From an uncultured Clostridium sp. (GTDB lineage: Bacteria > Bacillota > Clostridia > TANB77 > CAG-508): 54,566 bases of DNA. The number at the start of each line of letters is the position of its first letter. The first letter of the stretch is position 1. Shown in pieces: positions 44,528-53,626 of this stretch. Location of the stretch: positions 1-54,566 of the forward strand of contig CANDIF010000008.1 in the NCBI GenBank assembly GCA_947384775.1, written 5' to 3'. A program made the position numbers and the translations under genes. The notes under the pieces are model-generated. The model had not been told where the DNA came from. It ran no database searches and worked only from the letters and a program-made list of their open reading frames with translations.

Positions 44528-44986
44528 GTGAAGAAAAAAACTAAAGTGTGGCCATTAGTAGTTGCATTAATTCTTATTTTAGCAATTTTGGGTATATCAG
44601 TATATTATATAGTTGAGGACGAAAGCATATTAGATGTGTTTAAAGAAAATAAAAAACTTGAAATAATAGACTTTAAAGAAGCTTTAGAACATAAAGGGCT
44701 TGTAATATCTAATACAACTAATAAAATAGGTGAATTGATAGGAGCTACTGAAGGATATAGTTATTCTATTAATGGAGTAGATATAGAGGTTTATAAGTTT
44801 GATGAGAACAGTAGTGAAGAATTAACAAAAAACAATATAAAAAGTGCAAAAGAAAAAGGAACAATTACAATGCCAGATTTTAATAATATAACATTTAACG
44901 CATTGTATAATAAAGGATTAGTATTATTAAGTTATGAACAACATCCAGATAAAGATAAAATAATAGAAATATTTAATAGCTTATAA
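44528..44986 (+). CDS. Membrane-anchored protein, possible moron
   Basis: A 152-residue protein starting GTG behind AAAGGAGGG. Residues 8-29 form one membrane helix (VVALILILAILGISVYYIV), and the rest is an extracytoplasmic alpha/beta domain of about 115 residues (VLISY-like end, GVDIEVYKFDENSSEEL). It interrupts the conserved tail gene order, has its own promoter and terminator, and resembles host-encoded lipoprotein-like folds. It may be a lysogenic conversion or superinfection gene. Confidence 0.7.
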   Translation: MKKKTKVWPLVVALILILAILGISVYYIVEDESILDVFKENKKLEIIDFKEALEHKGLVISNTTNKIGELIGATEGYSYSINGVDIEVYKFDENSSEELTKNNIKSAKEKGTITMPDFNNITFNALYNKGLVLLSYEQHPDKDKIIEIFNSL

Positions 44987-44997
44987 AATGATGTAAG

Positions 44998-45024
44998 GGG
45001 CTTATGCAAATAGGCTCTTTATTT
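44998..45024 (+). terminator. Terminator after the inserted gene
   Basis: GGGCTTA pairs with TAGGCTC (two G-U pairs) around TGCAAA and is followed by TTTATTT. Confidence 0.6.
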
Positions 45025-45044
45025 CATTATAGAAAGGATTTAAT

Positions 45045-45548
45045 ATGGAATATATTAAGTTAAAAGAAAGAAAAGATATAGTTAGATTGGGAATACAAGA
45101 TGAAAACGGAAAAATTGTAAAAGATGAGCAAGGAGACGAAGTTGTTATTGAATTTGACCTAGGTAGCGTAGATTTACCACTTAACTATAATAGATGTATA
45201 AATGATATAAACGAAGCAAAAAGAAGATTAAAAAGAAATATTACAGTAATAGATAAAAAGCAAGACGTAAAAGGAAAACAATTATTAAGTAAAAATGAAG
45301 AAGAAAAAATGAAAGCATTAAAACAATTCTATAGAGAAATGGAAAATGCGATGGATTTATTTTTAGGACAAGGTGGAACCAAGAAATTCTTAAATGGTAG
45401 AAGTCCATATTTAGAAATGTTTGACGATATAGATGAGGCGTTAAAACCACATTTAAGCAAGTTAAATCTAACAGCTAACTCTGTAATAGATAGAATTAAA
45501 AGTAAATACAAATTAAAAGAAGATGAAGAGGTATTAACAGATGAATAA
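45045..45548 (+). CDS. Tail assembly protein (gpG-like position)
   Basis: A 167-residue protein placed between tail tube and tape measure, the position of tail assembly chaperones. It begins with a beta region (IKLKERKDIVRLGIQDENGK), then becomes helical with YREMENAMDLFLGQGGTKKF near residue 92. It overlaps the Gp15-like gene by eight bases (ATGAATAA). I see no -1 slippery site here, unlike lambda gpG-gpGT. The function is assigned from position. Confidence 0.72.
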   Translation: MEYIKLKERKDIVRLGIQDENGKIVKDEQGDEVVIEFDLGSVDLPLNYNRCINDINEAKRRLKRNITVIDKKQDVKGKQLLSKNEEEKMKALKQFYREMENAMDLFLGQGGTKKFLNGRSPYLEMFDDIDEALKPHLSKLNLTANSVIDRIKSKYKLKEDEEVLTDE

Positions 45549-46117
45549 ATACCCTGAATTTGCACAAATACGAGGCAAAAGGTATAAAATTAATACTGAT
45601 TATAGAGTTGCATTAGAATGCGACAAAGTTAGTAATACTGAAGAAATTAGCAAAGAAGAAAGAGGATTAGCAGTAATTTATTTGTTGTTTCGGAGAAGAA
45701 GGATTAAACGATTATAAAAATTGGGATAAACTTTTAGAAATAGCAATTAAATATTTAAGATGCGGTATTGAGATTGAAAATAATTATAACGAAAATGAAG
45801 AAGTGCGTATGGATTATAAACAAGACTGGAAATACATACGAACTTCTTTTTTTAGTGAATACAATATAGATTTAGACAATACAAAAATGCATTGGTGGCG
45901 ATTTTACGATCTATTATGTGGATTATCTGAAAAGTGCATTTTAAATAGAGTACAGTACATAAGAGATTTTGACATATCGCAAATAAAAGATAGCAAGGAA
46001 AAAGAAAAATGGATTAAACAAAAGGAAGCATTAGCATTAAAACATAAAGAAAATGAAAAAACAGCTGAAGAAAAGCGACTTGATGATTTATTTGAACGAC
46101 AGCTTAAAGGTGGGTGA
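45541..46117 (+). CDS. Gp15-like tail protein, interrupted by a CGG frameshift site
   Basis: The frame starting at 45541 breaks at CGG 45691-45693 (codon 51) and would stop 8 codons later. Skipping the C joins VIYLLFGEEGLNDYKNWDKL and continues to 46117, giving 191 residues. The C-terminal half carries the bacteriophage Gp15 pattern: WKYIRTSFFSEYNIDL, then MHWWRFYDLLCGLSEKCIL and YIRDFDISQIKD. Read alone, the downstream part has no good ribosome site, so it must be made from the upstream start. It overlaps tape measure signals at its end. Confidence 0.83.
45691..45693 (+). other. CGG frameshift site 6 (Gp15-like)
   Basis: Context TTT CGG AGA. Skipping C gives TTT GGA GAA, joining LLFGEEGLNDY. 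This is the only site where the P-site codon (TTT to TTC) could re-pair cleanly after a +1 slip. Confidence 0.85.
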
Positions 46118-46122
46118 TAAAA

Positions 46123-48189
46123 GTGAGCGGAACAGACGGATACTTAAAAATAAAAACAAAACTGGATAATAGCGGTGTAGATAAGGATATAACTGAATTA
46201 GAAAATAAAATAAATAATATAAAAACGCAAAACACAGAAATTGCAAACGAGATGCAAGGCTTAAAGCAGGAGATAAAACAATATGATGAATTAAGAAATA
46301 AAGCGGATAGTTATAAAAACAAAATAAAAGAATTAAATGCACAAAAGCAGTTAATGCTTAAAGAAAATCCAAATTTAGTAGTTTCTACAAATTCAGAGCT
46401 AACTAGATTAAATAGTGAAATTAATACAATGAAAACAAAATATCAACAGGCAGCCACAGAATTGGATAAACAAGCACCAAAAATTGACAAAACAATTACA
46501 AAATTAGAAAAATTAAAAATAAAGCAAAATGAAAACAATGCAAAAATTTCACAGTATAAAGATAAAATAGAATCTATTAAACTAAATAAAATTCAAAACG
46601 GAATTGATGGAATAGGAACTAAATTACAAAAAACTATAGGTAAGGTTGGGAAAATGGCATTAGCTTTCTTTGGCGTAAGAGCAGGAATAAATGCTGTAAG
46701 AAGCGCAATGAGTATAGTAGCACAATATAATCCGCAAATAGCTGCAGATATTGATTATATTAAATATGCACTAGCAAATACTTTATTGCCGATAATCAAG
46801 ACATTGATTAATTTTGCAGCAACTTTACTGAGCTATGTAAATGCAATTACGAGTGCTTGGTTTGGGATTAATTTATTTAGTAATAGCAGTGCGAAAAACT
46901 TTCAGAAAATGCAAAAAAGTGCGAGTGGTACAGCAAAATCAATGAAAGAGGTCAATGGGTCATTACAAAGCTTTGACGAAAAGAACGTGTTACAAGATAA
47001 TTCCGATACTAGTTCTAGTGGGGGCAGTGGAGCGGTAGCTCCGTCTTTTGATTTATCAAATATGGGCGGAGAAGTACCTGGATGGCTACAATGGATTATA
47101 GACAACGGTGATGTAGTTTTAAAAATACTAGAAGGTATAGCATCAACAATAGTTGCTATGAAAATTGCCAAGTTGGCTGAAGGATTAGGAATGGTTGGTG
47201 GTAAACTTTCATTTATAAAAAAGCTTGGCATTGCTGGGGTAATATATGGAACGGTAGAACTCGTAAAAGAACTCATAGGATATTTTTCTAATCTGGATCT
47301 GTCGTTAGCTAATAATGGTACAAGTTGGGAAGGTTTTGGAAGTATAATTAAAAACATTGGAATCATAATAGGATCTATTGGACTAATAGTTGGAAGTATT
47401 CCTGCAATAATAACAGGAGTAGTTGTCGCTATAGTTGGAGTTATTATAAAATTTTGGGATCAGATAAAAGGTTTTTTCCAGAATGGAATTGATTGGCTAA
47501 CAAGTAAAACAGACTGGGTTAGAGAGCATTTTGGAAGTTTTGGGGAAGCAATATATAGCATATTTACTAATTTACTACAAACAGTTTTAAACATTTTTGA
47601 TACTATATTTACAACGATAAAGAATGTATTTGATAGTGTTTTATCTATATTTAAACACATATTTCAAGGAGATTTTAAAGCTGTATTAGAGGACTTAAAA
47701 AACTTATTTATGTCTATATTTAATGGAATAAAAAACATCATAATGACTGTTTTGAATTTTATTAAAAATTTATTTACAACTATTTTTAATGGAATTTGGA
47801 ATGTAATAAAAGGATTTATTAATCTTATAATAAAAGGACTAAATATGCTTATTAGAGGAATAAACAAAATCAAATTCGATGTTCCTGATTGGGTTCCTGG
47901 AATAGGAGGACAACGTTGGGGATTTAATATTAGAGAAATTCCGCTTCTAGCTAAAGGTGGTATTGTAGCACAACCTACGATGGCAGTCGTTGGAGAGCAA
48001 GGAAAAGAAGCGGTAATGCCACTTGAGAATAATCTTGAATGGTTAGATATATTAGCAGATAAGTTAGCAAGTAGAATAGGAAATACTGGAGGAGGAGCTT
48101 ACGTTATAAACCTTGATGGAAGAACAATACAAAGAGGAATAGCGAAAAGAAAACAAGAGCTTTCTTTTGCAACGAATGGATGGTACTAA
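46123..48189 (+). CDS. Tail tape measure protein
   Basis: A 688-residue tape measure protein that sets tail length. Residues 1-170 are coiled coil (ITELENKINNIKTQNTEIAN and similar). Hydrophobic segments lie near 180-240, 330-370 and 400-450, and an amphipathic repeat region (FNGIKNIIMTVLNFIKNLFT type) near 480-600. The C-terminal AQPTMAVVGEQGKEAVMPLE is a hallmark of Firmicutes tape measures. GTG codons at 46114 and 46123 are both in frame. The spacing from AAAGGTGG favours 46123. It is short for the family. Confidence 0.9.
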   Translation: MSGTDGYLKIKTKLDNSGVDKDITELENKINNIKTQNTEIANEMQGLKQEIKQYDELRNKADSYKNKIKELNAQKQLMLKENPNLVVSTNSELTRLNSEINTMKTKYQQAATELDKQAPKIDKTITKLEKLKIKQNENNAKISQYKDKIESIKLNKIQNGIDGIGTKLQKTIGKVGKMALAFFGVRAGINAVRSAMSIVAQYNPQIAADIDYIKYALANTLLPIIKTLINFAATLLSYVNAITSAWFGINLFSNSSAKNFQKMQKSASGTAKSMKEVNGSLQSFDEKNVLQDNSDTSSSGGSGAVAPSFDLSNMGGEVPGWLQWIIDNGDVVLKILEGIASTIVAMKIAKLAEGLGMVGGKLSFIKKLGIAGVIYGTVELVKELIGYFSNLDLSLANNGTSWEGFGSIIKNIGIIIGSIGLIVGSIPAIITGVVVAIVGVIIKFWDQIKGFFQNGIDWLTSKTDWVREHFGSFGEAIYSIFTNLLQTVLNIFDTIFTTIKNVFDSVLSIFKHIFQGDFKAVLEDLKNLFMSIFNGIKNIIMTVLNFIKNLFTTIFNGIWNVIKGFINLIIKGLNMLIRGINKIKFDVPDWVPGIGGQRWGFNIREIPLLAKGGIVAQPTMAVVGEQGKEAVMPLENNLEWLDILADKLASRIGNTGGGAYVINLDGRTIQRGIAKRKQELSFATNGWY

Positions 48190-48191
48190 TA

Positions 48192-48575
48192 ATGTTAATA
48201 GATAAGAATAGTTTAATAATAGATGGAGTAAAGATGGCACAATATATAACAAAAGCAAAATTTGGCTATCATAAAATTTGGAGTTCAAAATCTGGACGAA
48301 ACATGGCAGGAACAAACTCAGGTACTTTAGTTGGTATTTTCCCTAAAATTACAATGACATTTAGACAGCTAAATGATGAAGAGGTAGGAGTTATCCTATC
48401 TCTTTTTAATAAAGCAGAGAACAAAGTAACTTTTTATAATCCTGATTTAGGTAGAATGATAGAAAATATGTCTTGTTATTCTAATGATCAAGAAATGGAT
48501 CAAGAATATTTAGGAAAGATTAAAGGTTACAGTTCAGTTGTAATAGCAAATAAATCAAGGGAGCATTATGTATGA
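48192..48575 (+). CDS. Distal tail-region protein (DUF6711-like)
   Basis: A 127-residue protein between tape measure and tail endopeptidase, matching in size and position the small DUF6711-type proteins: it begins MLIDKNSLIIDGVKMAQYIT and contains GTLVGIFPKITMTFRQLNDEE. It likely forms part of the tail tip. The frame opens at 48180, inside the previous gene. I use the ATG at 48192. No strong ribosome site is seen, suggesting reinitiation. It overlaps the next gene by four bases. Confidence 0.72.
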   Translation: MLIDKNSLIIDGVKMAQYITKAKFGYHKIWSSKSGRNMAGTNSGTLVGIFPKITMTFRQLNDEEVGVILSLFNKAENKVTFYNPDLGRMIENMSCYSNDQEMDQEYLGKIKGYSSVVIANKSREHYV

Positions 48576-49928
48576 AAAATGTAACAGATATTTTTAAAGA
48601 TAATATAAAACAATATGGTAGAGAATTATATTGTAAAATTACAACAAAAAGTGGAATGAACATATATAAAGAAGATATAAATAGTATTCGTCCTTCTTTT
48701 AATACAGGACTATTCAAATCCGTAATGTGTGCCTTAGAAATAGACAGTAATATAGAAATTAAAGAAGGAACAAGATTTGATGCTGTAACAGGTGTTAAAT
48801 TTAATAATACAACATATCAGACTATTACATATAAAAATTATAAAGTATACAAATGCGAAATACAGGAAGATACAGAAAGCTATAAAATAATAGCTTATGA
48901 CAGAATGTTAGATGCTATGAAGGACTTTGATTTAGATATAACTGAAAGGCTTACAGTAAGACAATATTTAATAAGAATATTTAATAAATTAGGATGGCCA
49001 GTAAATGGAATCCCTACTGTATTATTAAACAGTAGTAAATATATAGAACCCCGAATACACAGCGAGATAGGTTACACCTATAGAGACGTATTAGATGAAT
49101 TAAGCACCATTACAGGTTCTTTTATTTGTATTATAGATGATGCTCCAAAAGTAAAATACATAACAGAAACTCACGAAACAATTAATGAAGAGTACCTGTC
49201 TCAAGACGATGTGACTGTAAGTAAAAGATATTTTATAAATTCTTTAGTTTTTAGTAGAGCTGAAGAAAGCGATAATATTTTTAGAAAAGATGATGACAGC
49301 ATTATAGAAAATGGACTACATGAATTTAGAATATCCGATAATCAGATATTGAGTACCCTTGAGAGAGATACTTTCATAGATGAACTATGGAATTATTTGA
49401 AAAATTTAGAGTTCTACATATTTGATATTAAATCTACAGGTATTATGTGGTTTGATGTTGCAGATAGATTTACTCTTGAAGCACACGAACACCAGTATTC
49501 TGTAATTTTATTAAATGATGAAATTACAATAGACCAAGATATAGAAGAGACTTTATATACAGATGAACCTGAAGAAACAGAAACTGATTATAAATGTGCT
49601 GATAGTACAGATAAAAGAATAAACAAAGCTTATATTTTAGTAGATAAACAAAATTTGAAAATAGAGCAATTAACTAATAAAAATACAGAGTTTGAAACAA
49701 AACAAGTACAGCAACAACAAGATATAGACAGTATAAAAGCACAAGTTGACAATTCCGTTGAATACAAAAGACAAGCAGAAGGATATACAGAAGTGCATCT
49801 AACAAATGCAGGAGCAGTTGATATTCTGCATTTAGAAGTAGAAGGCACAAAAACATATGAAGCAAATCTATTCCCACGGAGACGAATTGTTTCCTGGGAA
49901 TTTTTTACAACCTAATATGGGGAGGTAG
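48572..49928 (+). CDS. Tail endopeptidase-like baseplate protein, with a CGG frameshift site near its end
   Basis: A baseplate hub/endopeptidase-type protein that follows the distal tail gene: MNIYKEDINSIRPSFN near residue 30, DVLDELSTITGSFICIIDDA near 175 and WFDVADRFTLEAHEHQYSVI near 295. A coiled coil lies near 360-400. An in-frame CGG at 49877-49879 changes the last residues. In the zero frame the protein ends after RRRIVSWEFFTT at 49915. Skipping the C gives LFPGDELFPGNFLQPNMGR ending at 49928 (451 residues). The repeated LFPG fits the C-termini of related proteins better. Confidence 0.82.
49877..49879 (+). other. CGG frameshift site 7 (tail endopeptidase)
   Basis: Context CCA CGG AGA. 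Skipping C gives CCA GGA GAC and a C-terminus containing LFPGDELFPG. Both frames remain open long enough to yield near-full-length protein, so this site is less certain than the others. Confidence 0.65.
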
Positions 49929-49934
49929 AGGAAA

Positions 49935-51098
49935 ATGAAATATAAAATTATAGTTGATAAACAGAGTAGGACAAATCCAAGTCCAGAAAAGAAAGAATAC
50001 GAAATAGATATAGAAGAATTAAGATGTAAGGGAGATGTGCGAGATACATTAGTAATTACTAAAGGCGAAGATTATGTTATGAGAAGGTTAGAGCTAACTC
50101 CATACTTTGTACTTAAAGAGTTAGAAGAACCTATAAAGCAAGTAATTCCAAATGTGGATATTGAGTTATTTGAAGGAGATAATTATATTTATTTAATAGA
50201 TATGGCTGGAAATAAGTTCTATGCAGAATACTTAATTAAGAATGAGTTTAATGATGTATATGCTACAAAAGCAGAAATGAGTAGTGCCATTAATCAGACT
50301 GCTAGAGAAGTTGTAATATCAGTAGATGAGAAATTGACAGAATACTCTAAAACAGAAGAAATGCAGTCGATAATACAGGCACTGTCAAATCAGATAATGT
50401 TGGAAGTTAATAAAAAAGTAAATGGAGAAGATTTCACAGCAGCACAAATATTACTGCTTATAAATAATGATAATACTTCAGAGGCAAGAATAAAGGCTGA
50501 TAAAATAAACATAAATGGAGCTATTAGTGCAAATGGTAATTTTGGCATAGGAACAGACGGAAATGTTGATATGAAGGGTGGAAAAATAAATCTTATAGGA
50601 GGGATTGGTTCTACAGATTTAATAAGTGTTAAAGCGCAATCTAATAATTCAATCAGATCTTACATACAACCTTGTGGAGCAGGATTTCTTAGAGGAGATC
50701 CAAATCATGCGGTATATATATATGTGGATACAGATATATCTTCTATTGATGTAAATGATAGTAACGGTTCTACGCATATATATGGAGATCGCATAATAAC
50801 TCCGCTTTTAACTCAAACTTCAAAGAGAGATATTAAAAAGAATATAGCAAAATTTAATGTGAAAGCTCTAGACATAATTGAGAAAGCAGACATATATGAA
50901 TATAATTTAAAAGCAGAAAAAAATTTAAGCAAAAAGCATATTGGATTTATAATAGGCGCGAATTATAATACACCTAAAGAGATAATAAATAAGGAAGGAG
51001 ATGCTATTGAGCTGTATTCTGCAATAGGTATATTGTGGAAAGGCATTCAAGAAGCAAGCAAAAGATTAGATGATTTAGAGCAAAACTTGAAAAAATAG
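49935..51098 (+). CDS. Tail fibre/spike with S74 intramolecular chaperone domain
   Basis: A 387-residue receptor-binding candidate. Residues 1-110 resemble a baseplate-attachment domain, about 115-175 is coiled coil and 190-285 is a repetitive beta region (DKININGAISANGNFGIGTD). The C-terminal 100 residues form a peptidase S74/endosialidase chaperone domain: TSKRDIKKNIAKF near 297 with the expected Ser and Lys, then YNLKAEKNLSKKHIGFIIG. It would trimerise the fibre and cleave itself off. The ribosome site is in GGGGAGG. Confidence 0.83.
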   Translation: MKYKIIVDKQSRTNPSPEKKEYEIDIEELRCKGDVRDTLVITKGEDYVMRRLELTPYFVLKELEEPIKQVIPNVDIELFEGDNYIYLIDMAGNKFYAEYLIKNEFNDVYATKAEMSSAINQTAREVVISVDEKLTEYSKTEEMQSIIQALSNQIMLEVNKKVNGEDFTAAQILLLINNDNTSEARIKADKININGAISANGNFGIGTDGNVDMKGGKINLIGGIGSTDLISVKAQSNNSIRSYIQPCGAGFLRGDPNHAVYIYVDTDISSIDVNDSNGSTHIYGDRIITPLLTQTSKRDIKKNIAKFNVKALDIIEKADIYEYNLKAEKNLSKKHIGFIIGANYNTPKEIINKEGDAIELYSAIGILWKGIQEASKRLDDLEQNLKK

Positions 51099-51134
51099 TA
51101 AATATCTGGTAATATTGAAGCGGAGGCGAAGTAT

Positions 51135-51737
51135 ATGAAAGGTATTTATAAGACAATAATTGGGATTGCGACAACAGGAGCAGTAGCAACAGCAAGTATA
51201 GTAACAGCGAATGTATTATCAGAAAATAAAGAAAATGAGGAAACAAAGCCAGTAGCAATAGTGAATGAGATGAAAAATACAATAAATGAAGAAAATGAAA
51301 TCGGTGATAACACTGTAGACAGCAATATAGAAAACAATGTTCAAGATAATAACATTCAGAAAAATAATGCTGCTACAAAAACGGACGTTGCAATAGATGA
51401 TAAACAACCAGTAGCTGAAGTTCCACGAAAACCTATAGAAGATAATGAAAATGCAGCTCTGCCTGTAGAAAAAGAAGTGACATTAAATATGCATTTAAAA
51501 AGAAATACAGATAACGAAGAAGCTATGACATATACAATTTTTATAAGGCAAGATGATACAGAAACTTATGAAGAAATAGTAGAAATAAAGGATAGTATAG
51601 ATTTAGCAATAAACCTGAAGGGAGATGCGGCGACGCATAGAGTACACATATTTATAAATGATGCAATAATCGCAGTAAGAGATATAGATTTTAAAACTCA
51701 ATCATCATATGATTTCTCTTTTGAATTAAGTTCATAA
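51135..51737 (+). CDS. Signal-anchored accessory protein, 200 residues
   Basis: Begins MKGIYKTIIGIATTGAVATA, an N-terminal membrane anchor or signal peptide, followed by a long acidic Asn/Glu-rich linker (about residues 30-110). A C-terminal beta domain of about 85 residues contains EVTLNMHLKRNTDNEEAMTY and a lone FKTQSSYDFSFELSS end. A phage-encoded exported protein after the fibre gene could decorate the host surface or the fibre. I do not recognise the family. A strong terminator follows. Confidence 0.7.
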   Translation: MKGIYKTIIGIATTGAVATASIVTANVLSENKENEETKPVAIVNEMKNTINEENEIGDNTVDSNIENNVQDNNIQKNNAATKTDVAIDDKQPVAEVPRKPIEDNENAALPVEKEVTLNMHLKRNTDNEEAMTYTIFIRQDDTETYEEIVEIKDSIDLAINLKGDAATHRVHIFINDAIIAVRDIDFKTQSSYDFSFELSS

Positions 51738-51755
51738 ATAAAATATTAAAAAAAC

Positions 51756-51785
51756 AAGCACCAGTAAATTCTGGTGCTTTTATTA
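51756..51785 (+). terminator. Terminator in the tail region
   Basis: AAGCACCAG pairs with CTGGTGCTT around TAAATT, preceded by a run of A and followed by TTTTATTAT. Confidence 0.8.
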
Positions 51786-51804
51786 TACAAGGAGGCGAAG
51801 GCAA

Positions 51805-52407
51805 ATGGATAAAATACCTTTTAAAAATGGAACTTTAGTAACACTAGCTAAAGTAACAATAGATGGAATAGAATATGAAGTGACTCCGGCTGTTTATGAT
51901 GGAGAAACACCGCTTAGTGCGGAGAATTTAAATCAAATGCAGAACAATATAGAAATAGCAATAAATGAAAGTAGAGAGAGTACTAAAAAAATAACAGAAA
52001 AAATATTAAAAACGGTATTTCCAGTTGGAAGTACATATATAACACAAACAAATACAAATCCATCTACAATATTAGGATTCGGAACGTGGGAAAGAATAAA
52101 AGGAAAAGTATGCGTTGGATTAGATGAGAATGACGAATATTTCAATACAATCGGAAAAGAAGGTGGAGAAACAAAGCATACGATGACCGGTGAAGAGCTT
52201 GTTAAACATAAGCACAACATTAAAACACCTACACCTTATACTGCATCAGGTACTGGGTATTGGGGAATTGATGTTTTTGAAGGATATGGAGAAAGTCCTA
52301 TACTAGACTTAAATGGTGCAGAGACAACAGAATATGGCAAAAGCCAGCCTTTTAATATTACACAACCATACAAAGTTGTGGGATATATGTGGCTAAGAAC
52401 TGCATAA
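51805..52407 (+). CDS. Tail collar/baseplate protein
   Basis: A 200-residue protein with an N-terminal baseplate-like part (VTPAVYDGETPLSAENLNQM near residue 26) and a phage collar domain: FPVGSTYITQTNTNPSTILG near 72, FGTWERIKGKVCVGLDEND near 91 and GGETKHTMTGEELVKHKHN with the His-rich metal-site motif near 120. The ending PYKVVGYMWLRTA is typical. Ribosome site AAGGAGGCGA. It is probably a receptor-binding or tail-tip component. Confidence 0.83.
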   Translation: MDKIPFKNGTLVTLAKVTIDGIEYEVTPAVYDGETPLSAENLNQMQNNIEIAINESRESTKKITEKILKTVFPVGSTYITQTNTNPSTILGFGTWERIKGKVCVGLDENDEYFNTIGKEGGETKHTMTGEELVKHKHNIKTPTPYTASGTGYWGIDVFEGYGESPILDLNGAETTEYGKSQPFNITQPYKVVGYMWLRTA

Positions 52408-52432
52408 AAAAATTAACAAAGGAGAGATAAAG

Positions 52433-52780
52433 ATGGAAGAATTAATGAATTTACATTTTACAAATATAATGTGGGTATTTTTATTACCCTTAATTTTAAT
52501 GATTTTGGACGTTATAACAGGATATTATAATGCTTGGAAAAACAAAGAAGTATCAAGCAGCAAGATGAGAAACGGACTAGGAAAGAAATGTGCAGAGCTA
52601 TGTTATATAGTAGTAGGTACATTATTCAATTTTGCATTTGGAATAAGTGCAATAATGTATTTTATGGTAATTTATGTGTGCTATATGGAACTAGTATCTT
52701 TAGCAGAGAATTGTACAAAACTAGGACTACCTGTTCCAAATAGAATAAAAGAAAAATTAAATAATGGGGAGGAAAAATAA
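52433..52780 (+). CDS. Holin
   Basis: A 115-residue membrane protein of the toxin-secretion/phage-lysis holin family. Hydrophobic segments are IMWVFLLPLILMILDVITGYY near residues 12-32 (listed here in part), LCYIVVGTLFNFAFGISAIM near 58-78 and YFMVIYVCYMELVSL near 79-93. The DVITGYYNAWKNKEVSSSKM stretch is characteristic. It times cell lysis by opening the membrane for the endolysin encoded two genes downstream. Ribosome site AAAGGAGAG. Confidence 0.88.
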   Translation: MEELMNLHFTNIMWVFLLPLILMILDVITGYYNAWKNKEVSSSKMRNGLGKKCAELCYIVVGTLFNFAFGISAIMYFMVIYVCYMELVSLAENCTKLGLPVPNRIKEKLNNGEEK

Positions 52781-52782
52781 TT

Positions 52783-52851
52783 ATGGAAGTAGATGAAGTA
52801 ATGAAACCGGTAGATGAAAATTTTGAAGAAATATATGAGGAGGAAGTATAA
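52783..52851 (+). CDS. Acidic micro-protein between holin and endolysin, 22 residues
   Basis: Starts MEVDEVMKPVDENFEEIYEE behind GGGAGGAA. It lies two bases after the holin stop codon and ends on the base before the endolysin start. It may mainly serve to couple translation, since the endolysin ribosome site GAGGAGG is inside it. Confidence 0.5.
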   Translation: MEVDEVMKPVDENFEEIYEEEV

Positions 52852-53553
52852 ATGGATTGTAGAGTATTAAAAACAGGAAAATGTGAGGTATCACAAAAAT
52901 ATAAAGGAAAAGCACATAATGGTGTAGATTTAGTGGGTGCAGGATATACTTTAGACTATGTAGTTGCACATTCAGCAGGTGTAGTTGTAGGTGTAAGAAA
53001 TGATATAAACTATAATACTAGCAATGCAGGAGGACCTAAAATATATGGTAACTATGTGAAAATAAGACATGACAATGGAATGTATACGTTTTATGCACAT
53101 TTAAGGTATGGAAGTGTAACAGTTAAATTAAATCAAAGAGTAGAAAAAGGCGAGATAATAGGTTATATGGGAAATACAGGTTATTCATTTGGAGCACATA
53201 CACACTTTGAAGTAAGAAATTCAAATAATGTACAAATAGACCCAACACCTTACATAAATGAAGATTTATCAGGGAATAATGTAAGTAATTATAATGTAGG
53301 AACAACATATACAACACAAGTTATATTAAAAGTAAGAGCAGGAGCAGGAATAAATTATGCACAAAAAACATATTCACAGTTAACAGCTAATGCAAAAGCG
53401 AATGCATACTCAAGTGGAGTTAATATTGGTTGTTTAAAAGCAGGAACAAGAGTAACATGTTTAGAAATAAGAAATGTTGGAAACGACATTTGGATAAGAA
53501 TACCAAGTGGTTGGATAGCAGCATATTATAGTGGAAATACATACGTGAGATAA
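52852..53553 (+). CDS. Endolysin: M23 metallopeptidase with SH3-like domain
   Basis: A peptidoglycan endopeptidase for host lysis. The 233-residue protein has the LytM/M23 zinc site: HNGVDLVGAGYTLD (His and Asp) near residue 23 and the HTHFEVRN His-x-His near residue 115, with YTFYAHLRYGSV between them. Residues 155-233 form an SH3-like cell-wall-binding domain (VILKVRAGAGINYAQKTYSQ and ending WIRIPSGWIAAYYSG). No signal peptide, so export depends on the holin. Length is usual. Confidence 0.92.
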   Translation: MDCRVLKTGKCEVSQKYKGKAHNGVDLVGAGYTLDYVVAHSAGVVVGVRNDINYNTSNAGGPKIYGNYVKIRHDNGMYTFYAHLRYGSVTVKLNQRVEKGEIIGYMGNTGYSFGAHTHFEVRNSNNVQIDPTPYINEDLSGNNVSNYNVGTTYTTQVILKVRAGAGINYAQKTYSQLTANAKANAYSSGVNIGCLKAGTRVTCLEIRNVGNDIWIRIPSGWIAAYYSGNTYVR

Positions 53554-53626
53554 TTTTTTAAAAAAAATAATAAGGATAAAACCGTTGCAATGAAAGGAAA
53601 ATACAATAATCGAATTTAACATAATG

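Noticed and set aside
27879..49879. Treating the seven broken genes as ordinary pseudogenes or random sequencing errors
   Set aside because: All seven breaks are the same kind (a C before GG of a glycine codon, in frame), with no other indels or stops in the prophage. About 18 kb of chromosomal coding sequence has none. Random decay or random error would not be so uniform. A motif-specific sequencing artefact remains possible and is listed as a refutation route.
27879..49879. CGG reassigned to another amino acid
   Set aside because: Reassignment would not restore the reading frame. Each site needs a one-base skip whatever CGG encodes.
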